From contig JAHFLJ010000003.1 of assembly GCA_023244935.1 (NCBI GenBank), positions 1 through 42,058 on the forward strand: a stretch of 42,058 bases of DNA, given 5' to 3'. The notes under the pieces were generated by a model, which made no database searches, was not told the origin of the DNA, and saw only the letters and a list, made by a program, of their open reading frames with translations. The position numbers and the translations under genes are program-made. This DNA comes from Candidatus Liptonbacteria bacterium (lineage in GTDB: Bacteria; Patescibacteriota; Minisyncoccia; UBA6257; 2-01-FULL-56-20). Shown here piece by piece: positions 25,580 through 35,207 of this stretch. Position 1 is the first letter of the stretch; each line of letters starts with the position of its first letter.

Positions 25580-26556
25580 AGTCCGGTAGCTATTTTCTTT
25601 AGGACATCTGCGGCTTCTTCGCAGGTTTTTGCTTTCATTAATTCCGTCCGTATTTCCTTTGCTCCGTCAAAACCGCTCAAGTATGCCTTAAAGTGTTTTT
25701 TCATTACATCAAATCTTTTTAGCTTTTTACCGTCATAAAAATATAATTGTTCGAATAGTTTAATATGCTCGGACAGGATTTTAATTTTTTGTTTTGGCGT
25801 TTGATTGTCTTCTCCGCTAAAAAACCAAGGCTTTCCAAAAATTCCTCTGCCAATCATTATTCCATCTAAACCATATTTCCCGGCTTTTTCTTTTGCATCG
25901 GTAAGCGAAAAAACATCCCCATTCCCGATTATCAACGGCCGAGTTTTTTTGTCGGTGTGCCTTTCTACAAGTTCCATTATTTCCGGGAAGAGTTCCCATT
26001 GAGCCGGTACTTTTGACATTTCTTTCCTGGTGCGGACATGAATCGTTATCGCCGAAGGCTCAGCCATCAGTATCGCCGGAAGCCATGTTTTAAGTTCGTT
26101 AGAGCTATATCCTATTCTGGTTTTAACCGAAATCGGCATTCCGCCCGCTCCACGTTTTGCTTCCCGTATTATTTTTTGTGCCAATCCAGGATTCTTTATA
26201 AGGGCCGCCCCGGCGCCTTGTTTTTCTATTGATTTATCCGGACAGCCCATGTTTATATCCAAGCCATTGAATCCCATATTTTTTATTAATTTCGCGCATT
26301 TATAAAAATTTTCCGGCGTCGAACTAAAAAGCTGAGCGACTATAGGTCGTTGATTATCTGAGAACCATAAATCAGGCAAAAGTTTTTCTCTGCCCCTAGA
26401 AAGCAATCCGTCGCAGGATACAAATTCAGTCCAGAGAATGTCCGGCTTACCGTATCTTGTAACCATCTCACGCATAGCCATATCGGTAACATCTGCCATT
26501 GGCGCCAGAGCGAAGAACGGTTTATTAAGTTTTTTCCAAAACCCCTTAACTGCCAT
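25576..26556 (-). CDS. tRNA-dihydrouridine synthase (Dus family)
   Basis: FALAPMADVTDMAMREM, VAQLFSSTPENF, GLDINMGCPDKSIEKQGAGAAL, IGNGDVFS. Start assigned to MAVKGFW; upstream in-frame starts remain possible. Confidence 0.9.
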   Translation of the reverse strand: MAVKGFWKKLNKPFFALAPMADVTDMAMREMVTRYGKPDILWTEFVSCDGLLSRGREKLLPDLWFSDNQRPIVAQLFSSTPENFYKCAKLIKNMGFNGLDINMGCPDKSIEKQGAGAALIKNPGLAQKIIREAKRGAGGMPISVKTRIGYSSNELKTWLPAILMAEPSAITIHVRTRKEMSKVPAQWELFPEIMELVERHTDKKTRPLIIGNGDVFSLTDAKEKAGKYGLDGIMIGRGIFGKPWFFSGEDNQTPKQKIKILSEHIKLFEQLYFYDGKKLKRFDVMKKHFKAYLSGFDGAKEIRTELMKAKTCEEAADVLKKIATGL

Positions 26557-26651
26557 CCCTAAAAGATATCCTCTGGCAAAGAGCTTTGCAACCTGATATG
26601 ATATTGCCATCGAATTTCTCAAAAAAAACCATAAACGGTTAATTTTGTCGT

Positions 26652-27350
26652 ATGAACGCAGTGCTCGCAAAAAAAGAATTGCATAATTGCATAAAAAGAG
26701 GTAAAGCGGAAACACTCGCCAGGTTTTTTAAGACCGGTAAAGGGGAGTATGGAGAAGGTGATTTATTTCTTGGGGTTATGGTCCCGGAAATTCGCAAGGT
26801 CGCCAAGGCCTTTAGGGCAATTAGTTTTAGCGAAATCAAGAAATTACTCGATTCTAAATATCACGAAGAACGTTTGTTGGGAGTTTTGATTTTGGTTGAG
26901 AATTTTGTGACGGGCACTGAAATTGAGAAGGAAAGAATCTACAGGTTTTATATTAAAAATATTAAGAGAGTCAACAACTGGGATCTGGTTGATCTTTCCG
27001 CCCCAAAAATCGTTGGTGGGTATTTAAATAAGAAGGATAAAAAAGAATTGGTAAGGCTCGCTAAGTCCAAGAATGTTTGGGAAAGAAGAATTTCGATTCT
27101 CGCCACATTGTTTTTTATTTCCAAAAATAATTTTACCGAAACCATAAAAATTTCCGAGATACTTTTAAATGACGAACATGAGCTAATCCATAAGGCAGTG
27201 GGCTGGATGCTCCGAGAAGTTGGGAAGAGGTCATTCTCGACGGAGGAAGATTTTTTGGCGAAAAATCATCTTAAAATGCCGAGAACGATGTTGCGATATG
27301 CCATCGAAAGATTTCCTGAACATAAGCGTTGCAAATATCTAAAAAGATAA
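26652..27350 (+). CDS. AlkD-like DNA alkylation repair protein (HEAT-like repeats)
   Basis: VMVPEIRKVAKAF, ERLLGVLILVENF, NNWDLVDLSAPKIVG, HKAVGWMLREVGKRS. Confidence 0.88.
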   Translation: MNAVLAKKELHNCIKRGKAETLARFFKTGKGEYGEGDLFLGVMVPEIRKVAKAFRAISFSEIKKLLDSKYHEERLLGVLILVENFVTGTEIEKERIYRFYIKNIKRVNNWDLVDLSAPKIVGGYLNKKDKKELVRLAKSKNVWERRISILATLFFISKNNFTETIKISEILLNDEHELIHKAVGWMLREVGKRSFSTEEDFLAKNHLKMPRTMLRYAIERFPEHKRCKYLKR

Positions 27351-27362
27351 ATCCCGTAGTAG

Positions 27363-27417
27363 ATCTGGCACACCGGAATTCAGATATTTTCTCAGAGAGA
27401 AAATATAAGTACCAGAT
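27363..27417. terminator. Inverted repeat between convergent genes, possible bidirectional terminator
   Basis: ATCTGG (27363-27368)/CCAGAT (27412-27417) enclosing ATATTTTCTC-aga-GAGAAAATAT (27384-27406). Confidence 0.55.
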
Positions 27418-27442
27418 TCACTGTCGGATAAAAAATCCTAGT

Positions 27443-28546
27443 TTAAAAAGAATTCTCAATCACAAAAACATTAAGAGGCACGGACACAAACGGGCTATAG
27501 CGCATTTCGCTATAGGCGCGAATCAATCCTTTAATTGTTGCTATAAATTTTTTGGTGTCAGCCACAACAACCAGTTTTTTCATTGCAGAAATTTCTTCGG
27601 TTGTTAATTCGCTCGAAAAATTTTCTTCAAGTGAAGTATTCAAAGATATCGCTAAAGATTTTTCAAGGTAGCGAATCAAATCTTTAACAACTTGATTGAG
27701 ATTTAGTCCTTCTTCTTCTATATCTTTAATAAAACGTAAAGAATCCGAAGCATTCCCTTTAAGCAGTAGCTCGGCAAGCATCTGAACTTTTTTTGCGGAT
27801 GCTCTCCCGACAACTTCTTCCGCAAGATCTACGGTTATTCTTTCGGACAACGAACTAATTTGCTCCAATAGCGACTCGGCATCCCGGAGAGATCCATCGG
27901 CGGCCGCGGCAATTACCTCAATGGCTGAATCGTCAATCTTGATTTTTTCTTCTTTGGCAATGCGGGAAATTTTTTCAATAATATTAATTTTGGAAATTTT
28001 TTTAAATAAAAATCTTTGAGTTCGCGAAGTTATTGTTGCCGGAACTTTTTCAAATTCGGTGGTCGCCAGGATAAATACGGCATGCGCCGGCGGTTCTTCT
28101 ATTGTTTTAAGTAACGCGTTGAATGCCGCACCGGTCAGCATGTGGGCTTCGTCAATAATATAAATTTTATATCCGCCACGCGCCGGAGCGGTTCGCGCTC
28201 CTTCCTTTAAATTTCTAATTTCATCAATCCCACGATTAGAAGCCGCATCTATTTCTACGACATCCAGGGAATTATTATTGTCTACTTCTAGGCAGGCTGA
28301 ACACTGATTGCAAGGCTCTCCAACTTTTCGGAATTCTGGATCAGCCTTCCTTTTTTCACAGTTTAAAAGTTTGGCAACCAGTCTTGCCGTTGTGGTTTTC
28401 CCGGTTCCGCGGGGTCCATAAAAAAGATAGGCCTGCCCGATTTTATTTAATTTCGCGGCATTTTTTAGTACGTCAACGTTGGCTTGGTGTCCAAGTAGCG
28501 ATGAAAGTTCTTTCGGACGGTATTTTCGATAGAGTGCTTGTGCCAT
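27443..28546 (-). CDS. dnaX: DNA polymerase III subunit gamma/tau (short form)
   Basis: ALYRKYRPKELSSLLGH, FYGPRGTGKTTTARLVAKLLNC, zinc-binding Cys cluster, YIIDEAHMLTGAAFNALLKTIEEPP. Confidence 0.94.
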   Translation of the reverse strand: MAQALYRKYRPKELSSLLGHQANVDVLKNAAKLNKIGQAYLFYGPRGTGKTTTARLVAKLLNCEKRKADPEFRKVGEPCNQCSACLEVDNNNSLDVVEIDAASNRGIDEIRNLKEGARTAPARGGYKIYIIDEAHMLTGAAFNALLKTIEEPPAHAVFILATTEFEKVPATITSRTQRFLFKKISKINIIEKISRIAKEEKIKIDDSAIEVIAAAADGSLRDAESLLEQISSLSERITVDLAEEVVGRASAKKVQMLAELLLKGNASDSLRFIKDIEEEGLNLNQVVKDLIRYLEKSLAISLNTSLEENFSSELTTEEISAMKKLVVVADTKKFIATIKGLIRAYSEMRYSPFVSVPLNVFVIENSF

Positions 28547-28610
28547 TTCAGTTGTAATTCTACATTATGTTCTTGCTGTATTCCAGGGATACGTAGTATA
28601 TTTATAAAAC

Positions 28611-29897
28611 ATGCGAAAAGCTTTATTTCTTCTGGTAATAGTAACGGTAGCCGGAGTTGCGTTATTTCTTTCTAATACCTCGGTTTTTGTCCCGGAAAAA
28701 GCGGAATTAGCCGGAGCCGGCGCCATCTCCGGAGAATCCGAGAGTAAGTCGACTACCACCTCGTCCACCGACGAGTCAACCGCTACGGCCACATCTACAT
28801 CCATTTCAAATACCGGTAACGGAAAAGTGCCGATATTTGTTGCCGGCGAAAAATTATCTAATCCTCCGGAAGAGGTTAAGGCTGTTTATCTTTCGGGATG
28901 GTCGGCCGGCTCTACGAAGAAAGTTCAAAGCACGATAGATTTAATCAAACGCACCGAGCTTAATGCTGTGGTAGTCGATATTAAGGATTATTCCGGTCTA
29001 GTTTCTTACTACATGGATATTCCGTTGATTAAAGAATCCGGAGCAGACCAGGAGATAAGAATTGCAAACCCCGGGGAGATGCTGAGAAAATTTCATGAGG
29101 CCGGAATTTACGTTATCGGTAGAATTACCGTTTTCCAAGATCCGATACTGGCTAAATATAAATCCGAATGGGCTATGAAGAATAAAACTACCGGCAAGGT
29201 TTGGACCGATAGTAAGGGATTGGCCTGGATGGATCCGGCGGGTTCAGGAACATGGGATTATATAATTTCAATCGCCAAAGACGCCACTGCACGCGGATTT
29301 GACGAGATAAATTTTGATTATATTCGTTTTGCTTCCGATGGAAAACTCTCAAATATCTCCTATCCATATTGGGATGAAGTCACCCCACGTTCAAAAGTCA
29401 TAACTAAGTTTTATGAATATTTAAGGGAAAAACTTTCCGGCATAAAAATTTCCGCGGACCTTTTTGGATTAGCTACGGTTAATAATGATGATCTTGGAAT
29501 CGGTCAGGTTATTCAAGACGCTTATAGGAATTTTGATTATATTGCTCCGATGGTCTATCCATCTCATTACGCCTCCGGGTTTATTGGCTTTAAAAATCCC
29601 GCCGAGCACCCATATGAAGTTATGAAATATTCGTTGGATAGGGCGCTTAGTAAATGGTTGTATGTCGCTGAAGGATCAAGCTCTACACCGGCGATTCCCA
29701 AAGAAAAACTTGGCAAGCTTCGTCCTTGGATTCAAGATTTTAATATGGGTGCAACCTATGACGGGGCAATGATAAGAAAAGAGTTCCAAGCCGTTTACGA
29801 TAGTTTACAGAATTCAACGACCAGCTACACATATTCTGGTTGGATGATTTGGGATGCAAGCAATACATACACAGAGTCAGCTTTAAATAAAGAATAA
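28611..29897 (+). CDS. Putative secreted glycoside hydrolase (DUF4015-like TIM barrel)
   Basis: KAVYLSGWSAGSTKKVQSTIDLIKRTELNAVVVDIKDYSG, GRITVFQDP, FDEINFDYIRFASDG, YIAPMVYPSHY. Confidence 0.83.
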   Translation: MRKALFLLVIVTVAGVALFLSNTSVFVPEKAELAGAGAISGESESKSTTTSSTDESTATATSTSISNTGNGKVPIFVAGEKLSNPPEEVKAVYLSGWSAGSTKKVQSTIDLIKRTELNAVVVDIKDYSGLVSYYMDIPLIKESGADQEIRIANPGEMLRKFHEAGIYVIGRITVFQDPILAKYKSEWAMKNKTTGKVWTDSKGLAWMDPAGSGTWDYIISIAKDATARGFDEINFDYIRFASDGKLSNISYPYWDEVTPRSKVITKFYEYLREKLSGIKISADLFGLATVNNDDLGIGQVIQDAYRNFDYIAPMVYPSHYASGFIGFKNPAEHPYEVMKYSLDRALSKWLYVAEGSSSTPAIPKEKLGKLRPWIQDFNMGATYDGAMIRKEFQAVYDSLQNSTTSYTYSGWMIWDASNTYTESALNKE

Positions 29898-31255
29898 TGT
29901 TAAAAAGACCGGTTCCTTTATATTTAAGTCTTATACTATTTTTTGTATTATTTTCCGGTTTTGTCGCGGGGGTTTTTGTATTCCGAGATAAAATTTACAG
30001 TTACAGCTCGGCGCTTCAAGGAGAAAGGGATTATGAAGCCGGAGACTTTAAATTCGGGACTTGGCCGGAACTTAAAGACCGCAATTTTTTTCAAGAAGTT
30101 GAACGAGGGCTGGTTGAGAGTAAGGCTGATTTTATCGAAGCCGATCTGACAAGCAAGGTTTTGAAAGTATATTTACTGGGAGTTCCGGTAAAGGAGTTTC
30201 CTATACTTGCAATCGGAAAAAAAGGTTCATGGTGGGAGACCCCTGCGGGTCTTTATCGAATTGACGTTAAAGAAAAGAGCCACTTTTCAAGTTTCGGGGA
30301 GGTTTATCAGCCATGGAGCATGTCTTTCCAGGGGAACTTTTTTATACACGGCTGGCCGTATTATCCTGACGGCACAGAGGTTGTTTCGACATATTCCGGC
30401 GGATGCATTCGTTTAAATACCGAAGACGCCAAACAGGTTTATGAACTATCTTCTCGTGGCATGCCGGTTTTGGTATATGAGAGCGGTTTTGAGCAAGATA
30501 GTTTCTCGTATAAATATAATATTCCGGATATATCGGCGACAAACTATTTGGCCGCCGACTTAAAGAGTAACTATGTTTTTCTAAAAAAAGACTCGGCGCG
30601 GCAGATGCCGGTGGCATCCCTCACTAAATTGCTTACCGCGCTTACGGTCAGCGAATATTTGAATTTGGAAAATATGTTGACGGTGCGAGATTCGGATATC
30701 GCCTCGACTTCGGTCCCTCGATTAAAGAGTGGCGAGACGATTAAAGCTATGGATTTATTTTATCCGCTACTGATGGAATCCTCCAACGAAGCCGCGCTTT
30801 TATTGTCGCGCGTCGTAGGTAATGATAGGTTTATGGATTTGTTGAATTCCAAAGCACTCGCGCTCGGTATGGACGGCTCAAAATTCTCCGACCCGACGGG
30901 AGTCTCTTCGGAAAACGTAGCTTCGGCGGAAAATATTTTTAGGCTTTCCAAATTTTTATACAATAATAAAAGTTTTGTATTAAAAGTTTCCGCGACCGCT
31001 CCGGATTATGTCGGCATACCAAAAAGGTTTAAAAAAATAAGTAATTTTAATTTAATCGATGGAATTGACGGTTTCTTTAGTGGTAAAGTAGGCAAGAGCA
31101 GTTCGGCAGGGGAGACGATGGTCTCAATATTCGAGTTCAAATTTAATGAAGAAGTTCGGCCGGTGGCGATTATCGTGCTAAATTCTACGGATTCTAAAGC
31201 GGATACTCTAAAGATTGCGACTTACATAAAAAATAGCTATGTCTCGGCAAATTAA
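29897..31255 (+). CDS. Apparent fusion: L,D-transpeptidase (YkuD) + D-Ala-D-Ala carboxypeptidase (PBP5-like)
   Basis: YkuD motif HGWPYYPDGTEVVSTYSGGCIRLNTEDA, then ASLTKLLTALTV (SxxK), ESSNEAA (SxN), GKVGKSS in the KTG position. Confidence 0.85.
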   Translation: MLKRPVPLYLSLILFFVLFSGFVAGVFVFRDKIYSYSSALQGERDYEAGDFKFGTWPELKDRNFFQEVERGLVESKADFIEADLTSKVLKVYLLGVPVKEFPILAIGKKGSWWETPAGLYRIDVKEKSHFSSFGEVYQPWSMSFQGNFFIHGWPYYPDGTEVVSTYSGGCIRLNTEDAKQVYELSSRGMPVLVYESGFEQDSFSYKYNIPDISATNYLAADLKSNYVFLKKDSARQMPVASLTKLLTALTVSEYLNLENMLTVRDSDIASTSVPRLKSGETIKAMDLFYPLLMESSNEAALLLSRVVGNDRFMDLLNSKALALGMDGSKFSDPTGVSSENVASAENIFRLSKFLYNNKSFVLKVSATAPDYVGIPKRFKKISNFNLIDGIDGFFSGKVGKSSSAGETMVSIFEFKFNEEVRPVAIIVLNSTDSKADTLKIATYIKNSYVSAN

Positions 31256-31270
31256 GTATTATTAGAATAT

Positions 31271-31990
31271 ATGGCCTACGAAGTTAAATTATCTAAATTT
31301 CAGGGACCGCTGGAAAAATTACTGGAGCTTATCGAAGATAAAAAGCTTCAGATTAATGAAATTAGTTTAGCCGTGGTTACTAATGACTTTCTTAAATATC
31401 TCGAGGAATCCAAACCGGATTATGGAGTTTTGGCGGATTTTGTTTCAATAGCCAGCCGTCTAATTTTAGTTAAATCAAAATCGCTTCTTCCGGGAATGGA
31501 GTTGACCGAAGAGGAAGAGGTGGATATTAAAGACCTTGCTCAGCGATTGGAGCTCTATAAAGAGTTTAAAGTGGCCCGTGGACATTTTGAAGCTTTGTGG
31601 AAATCCAAAGAATCTTCGTATTCTCGGGTTTATATGGGGTCCCTCGATTCGGTTAAGGTCTTCTACCCGGGAAGCAAAGTCACTAAGGAGAATCTTCTGG
31701 AATCGACTCAAAGAATCTTTGAAAGTCTGGAAAAAATATCCAAAGAGACGGAAACAATCAAGGAAAAGATTGTTTCCCTGGAAGATAAAATTAAGGAGGT
31801 TGTTGCCAGAGTTAAAGACCTCGGGGAGACAAGTCTAAATAAACTCTCGGAGACAAAAACTAAGGCTGAAATCGTAGTAATTTTTTTGGCGATTCTGCAT
31901 TTGGCCAGAGAGCAACTTATCCATTTGGAGCAAGAGAGTCATTTTTCTGATATAATGATAAAACATCAAGGCGCGCAGGCGACTAATTAG
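31271..31990 (+). CDS. scpA: Segregation and condensation protein A
   Basis: KLSKFQGPLEKLLELIEDKKLQINEISLAVVTNDFLKYLE; adjacent scpB. Confidence 0.93.
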   Translation: MAYEVKLSKFQGPLEKLLELIEDKKLQINEISLAVVTNDFLKYLEESKPDYGVLADFVSIASRLILVKSKSLLPGMELTEEEEVDIKDLAQRLELYKEFKVARGHFEALWKSKESSYSRVYMGSLDSVKVFYPGSKVTKENLLESTQRIFESLEKISKETETIKEKIVSLEDKIKEVVARVKDLGETSLNKLSETKTKAEIVVIFLAILHLAREQLIHLEQESHFSDIMIKHQGAQATN

Positions 31991-31997
31991 TTTATAT

Positions 31998-32567
31998 ATG
32001 AACGAAGAAGATAAAAACAAAAAATTATCCGCGCTAGAAGCATTGCTTTTTATCCATGGCGAGCCGATTTCGATTTCTAAAATTTCGTCCGGGCTTGGGT
32101 TAGAGTTAAGCGAGGCGGAAGAACTGGTCAATATATTTTCGGAATCGCTCATGGTAGAGAGCAGAGGACTAAATATAGTAAAAATTGGGGATCGAGTTCA
32201 ATTAGCAACCAAGCCGGAAATCAACCCGGCTTTGGAGAATTTTGTTAAAAGCGAGTTAAGCGAAGAACTTACACCGGCGAGCTTAGAGGTTCTTTCGCTA
32301 GTTTCTTATTTGGGACCGATATCCAGAAGCAAAATAGAATATCTGCGTGGCGTAAACTCAAGTTTCACGTTAAGATCTCTTTTGATGCGAGGGCTGGTTG
32401 ATAGGATTCCCGACCCAAATAGCTCCATAGCTTATCTTTATCGACCGACGTTTGAGCTTCTGAAGCATCTCGGTTTAACTTCGCCGGAGGAAATGCCCGA
32501 ATATGAAAAGTTTCGTGATTTGTTGGTCAATGGACCAATCTCTATCCCAACTCCACCAAGCACTTAA
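31998..32567 (+). CDS. scpB: Segregation and condensation protein B
   Basis: LEALLFIHGEPISISKIS and LSLVSYLGPISRSKIEYLRGVNSSFTLRSLLMRGLV. Confidence 0.93.
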   Translation: MNEEDKNKKLSALEALLFIHGEPISISKISSGLGLELSEAEELVNIFSESLMVESRGLNIVKIGDRVQLATKPEINPALENFVKSELSEELTPASLEVLSLVSYLGPISRSKIEYLRGVNSSFTLRSLLMRGLVDRIPDPNSSIAYLYRPTFELLKHLGLTSPEEMPEYEKFRDLLVNGPISIPTPPST

Positions 32568-32568
32568 A

Positions 32569-33567
32569 ATGAATTTTTTTTCTAAATACAATTTACAAAT
32601 ACTTGTTGTTCTTGCCGTCGCGGTTATTTTTGTTTTCGGTCCAAAAGGATTCGCGGAGAAAAAACAAGTTGCCAGCGTCGAATCGGTTTTTGTCGATAAA
32701 ACTGTCTTGTCGAATACCGATGCCGTCGCGGTTGGAGAGAATATGCCAATTTTTGAGCTGAAAAACGGAGAGAATTCTTCTTTGGGCGCAGGAGCGTATT
32801 TACCATCCAAAATTTTTACCGAGATCCAGAACAATCCGAGACTTGAAACGGAAGTTCCTAATGTATTAGTCGCCGATCTTATGACCTCCGAAAAATATTT
32901 CGAAAAAAATATAAATAAACGATGGCCAATCGCCTCGCTTACGAAGTTAATGACCGGATATATTGCTTTTGAAAAGTTGAATATGGCCGACACGGTTATT
33001 TTGAAAAAAGAAGACATAGACATTAACGAATCCGAAATTTTTTCTGAAGGTGACAGTTATTCCGTAAAGGATTTGGTTCGGGTGATGTTAATATCCTCTC
33101 GGAATACGGCCGCAAACGCGCTTGCAAATTATTTTGGAAGATCCGCCTTCCTTGAGCTTATGAATAGTAATGCCAAAGAGTGGGGGATGAGTGATACTAA
33201 TTTTGAAGACCCAAGCGGGCTCTCCGTCGCCAATCAATCAACCGCCATGGACCTGCTGAAGTTGTCGCAGGTTATAACTAAAGATTATCCGGACATTTGG
33301 AAGATCACTGAAAATACCAAGGTCTCCATAAAAGAACTGACGACCAAGAGAATATTAACTTCCAATAGCACTAATCAATTTACGGAGAGGAGCGATTTCT
33401 TTGGAGGCAAAACCGGATACATACCCGCCTCCGATGGCAATTTACTTTCTGTCTTCTTGTATCAAAAGCGGACAATTGTTATTATTACGTTAGGAAGCCA
33501 AGATCGATTTGGCGATACAGAAAAAATATTTAACTGGTTTATAAATGGTTTTAGAACAAGCAATTAG
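32569..33567 (+). CDS. D-alanyl-D-alanine carboxypeptidase (PBP5/DacA family)
   Basis: PIASLTKLMTGYIAF, ISSRNTAANALA, GGKTGYIPASDGNLL; ATG at 32569 gives a proper membrane anchor, the track start at 32503 lies inside scpB. Confidence 0.92.
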   Translation: MNFFSKYNLQILVVLAVAVIFVFGPKGFAEKKQVASVESVFVDKTVLSNTDAVAVGENMPIFELKNGENSSLGAGAYLPSKIFTEIQNNPRLETEVPNVLVADLMTSEKYFEKNINKRWPIASLTKLMTGYIAFEKLNMADTVILKKEDIDINESEIFSEGDSYSVKDLVRVMLISSRNTAANALANYFGRSAFLELMNSNAKEWGMSDTNFEDPSGLSVANQSTAMDLLKLSQVITKDYPDIWKITENTKVSIKELTTKRILTSNSTNQFTERSDFFGGKTGYIPASDGNLLSVFLYQKRTIVIITLGSQDRFGDTEKIFNWFINGFRTSN

Positions 33568-34594
33568 AGTAATAATCATAACCGCAATTTCTTTTATTTC
33601 CGCCATGGCGCTTACGCCACTCTGGCTACGATTACTTAGGAAATTTGGTTTTGGAAAACAGATTCGAACGTCCGAAGAAGCTCCTGTATATTCCAGCTTG
33701 CACAGCAAAAAAGAGGGGACGCCAACCGGTGGAGGAGTAATTGTTTGGGGAACAGTTTTAACGCTGGCGATAATTTTCTGGATATTCGGCGCATTATTTG
33801 GGGGTTTCTGGAAAGATTATAATTTTATCGATAGAGCTCAAACGTATTTGCCTCTTGCGGCAATGGTTATCGCGGCGTTAATCGGTTTCGCTGATGATTG
33901 GATGGGTGCCTTAAAAATCGGCGGTGGAAAAGGCGGAGGAATTAAGGTCAGGCATAAGTTGGTTATGTATGCGATAATCTCCGCAATTGGGGCGTGGTGG
34001 TTTTACTATAAGCTCGGGTTTGATACTCTATCCATTCCATTTTTTGGTTCAGTGGTCATCGGTTGGTGGTATATTCCGATTTTTATGTTTGTTATAATCG
34101 CCACGGCTTTTTCCGCCAACGAAACCGACGGGCTGGATGGTCTTTTGGGCGGGGTAGCGTTGTTTGCGTTTGTTGCGCTTACCGCGGTAGCTTTTGTCCT
34201 TGGTCGTTTTGAACTCGCCGCATTTTGCGGAGCATTAATCGGCAGTCTCCTGGCATTTTTATGGTTTAATATTTTTCCTGCTAAGTTCTTCATGGGGGAT
34301 ACCGGCTCAATGGCTCTGGGTATAACCTTAGGAGTCGTGGCTATGCTTACCGACACAACCTTGTTGTTGCCAATATTCGCGATAATAATGGTAATTGAGT
34401 CTCTATCCGTGATAATTCAGCTAACCAGTAAAAAAATACGAAAAGGCAAAAAAATCTTTCTTTCCACCCCTATTCATCACCATTTTGAAGCAATCGGCTG
34501 GCCGGAGTCCCAAATCACAATGCGTTTTTGGATTATCTCCGCGATATGTTCATCCTTGGCGCTCGTGATATTCTTTGTTTCTCGAGCACTCTAG
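33545..34594 (+). CDS. mraY: Phospho-N-acetylmuramoyl-pentapeptide transferase
   Basis: KKEGTPTGGGVIVW, FADDWMG, NETDGLDGLLGG, FPAKFFMGDTGSMALG, TPIHHHFEAIGWPESQI. Confidence 0.95.
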   Translation: MVLEQAIRVIIITAISFISAMALTPLWLRLLRKFGFGKQIRTSEEAPVYSSLHSKKEGTPTGGGVIVWGTVLTLAIIFWIFGALFGGFWKDYNFIDRAQTYLPLAAMVIAALIGFADDWMGALKIGGGKGGGIKVRHKLVMYAIISAIGAWWFYYKLGFDTLSIPFFGSVVIGWWYIPIFMFVIIATAFSANETDGLDGLLGGVALFAFVALTAVAFVLGRFELAAFCGALIGSLLAFLWFNIFPAKFFMGDTGSMALGITLGVVAMLTDTTLLLPIFAIIMVIESLSVIIQLTSKKIRKGKKIFLSTPIHHHFEAIGWPESQITMRFWIISAICSSLALVIFFVSRAL

Positions 34595-34688
34595 CTTTTA
34601 AATATCCTTAATTTAATGACTAGGTCATCGGCTACGCTCCGGTAATTAGCGCGTTTTTTTAATAGTTTTATATTTTCCACATTTTTGG

Positions 34689-34694
34689 TATAAT
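34689..34694 (+). promoter_or_regulatory. -10 box (TATAAT) 9 nt upstream of ATG
   Basis: TGgTATAAT-tattttatt-ATG. Confidence 0.55.
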
Positions 34695-34703
34695 TATTTT
34701 ATT

Positions 34704-35207
34704 ATGAAATTGGTAGCAGAAACATGGAAAGTAGTTTTGGCCGTGGTCTTGGTTCAAGCGATTATAATCGCGTGGATAATAGTCTTTTGGCAGTATCGCG
34801 CGTATTTGCAAGCAAGGACTCTTGCGGAACTGACGATTGTTCTTCACGATGCCGAGCTTAAAACCTACGAGCGACAAGTGGTTGGAGATTTCGGCGGATC
34901 AATGCCTGCGGATACTTTAAATATGTATATCGGCGCTGTAGAAAGAGGTGACTACAAAGTGGCAAGCACGTATTTTGTTCGTAGTGCCAGACAACAAGAG
35001 CTACACAGATTCGTCGGCGCCGACATTATTGAGATTCGTGAATTTTCCGGACTCTTGAAGCAGGCCGGAACACTAATCACGGAAATTAGACCGGAGAGCG
35101 ATAGATTTGAAAACTCCTTTCCATTATCTTTCGTCATGAAACGAACCGACGGTGGTATCTGGCAGTTTGAAACAATCGACTATCAATTATCCAAAAAAAC
35201 ACAATGA
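34704..35207 (+). CDS. Single-TM protein of unknown function
   Basis: N-terminal hydrophobic segment VVLAVVLVQAIIIAWIIVFW; ATGA overlap with the next gene. Confidence 0.65.
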   Translation: MKLVAETWKVVLAVVLVQAIIIAWIIVFWQYRAYLQARTLAELTIVLHDAELKTYERQVVGDFGGSMPADTLNMYIGAVERGDYKVASTYFVRSARQQELHRFVGADIIEIREFSGLLKQAGTLITEIRPESDRFENSFPLSFVMKRTDGGIWQFETIDYQLSKKTQ

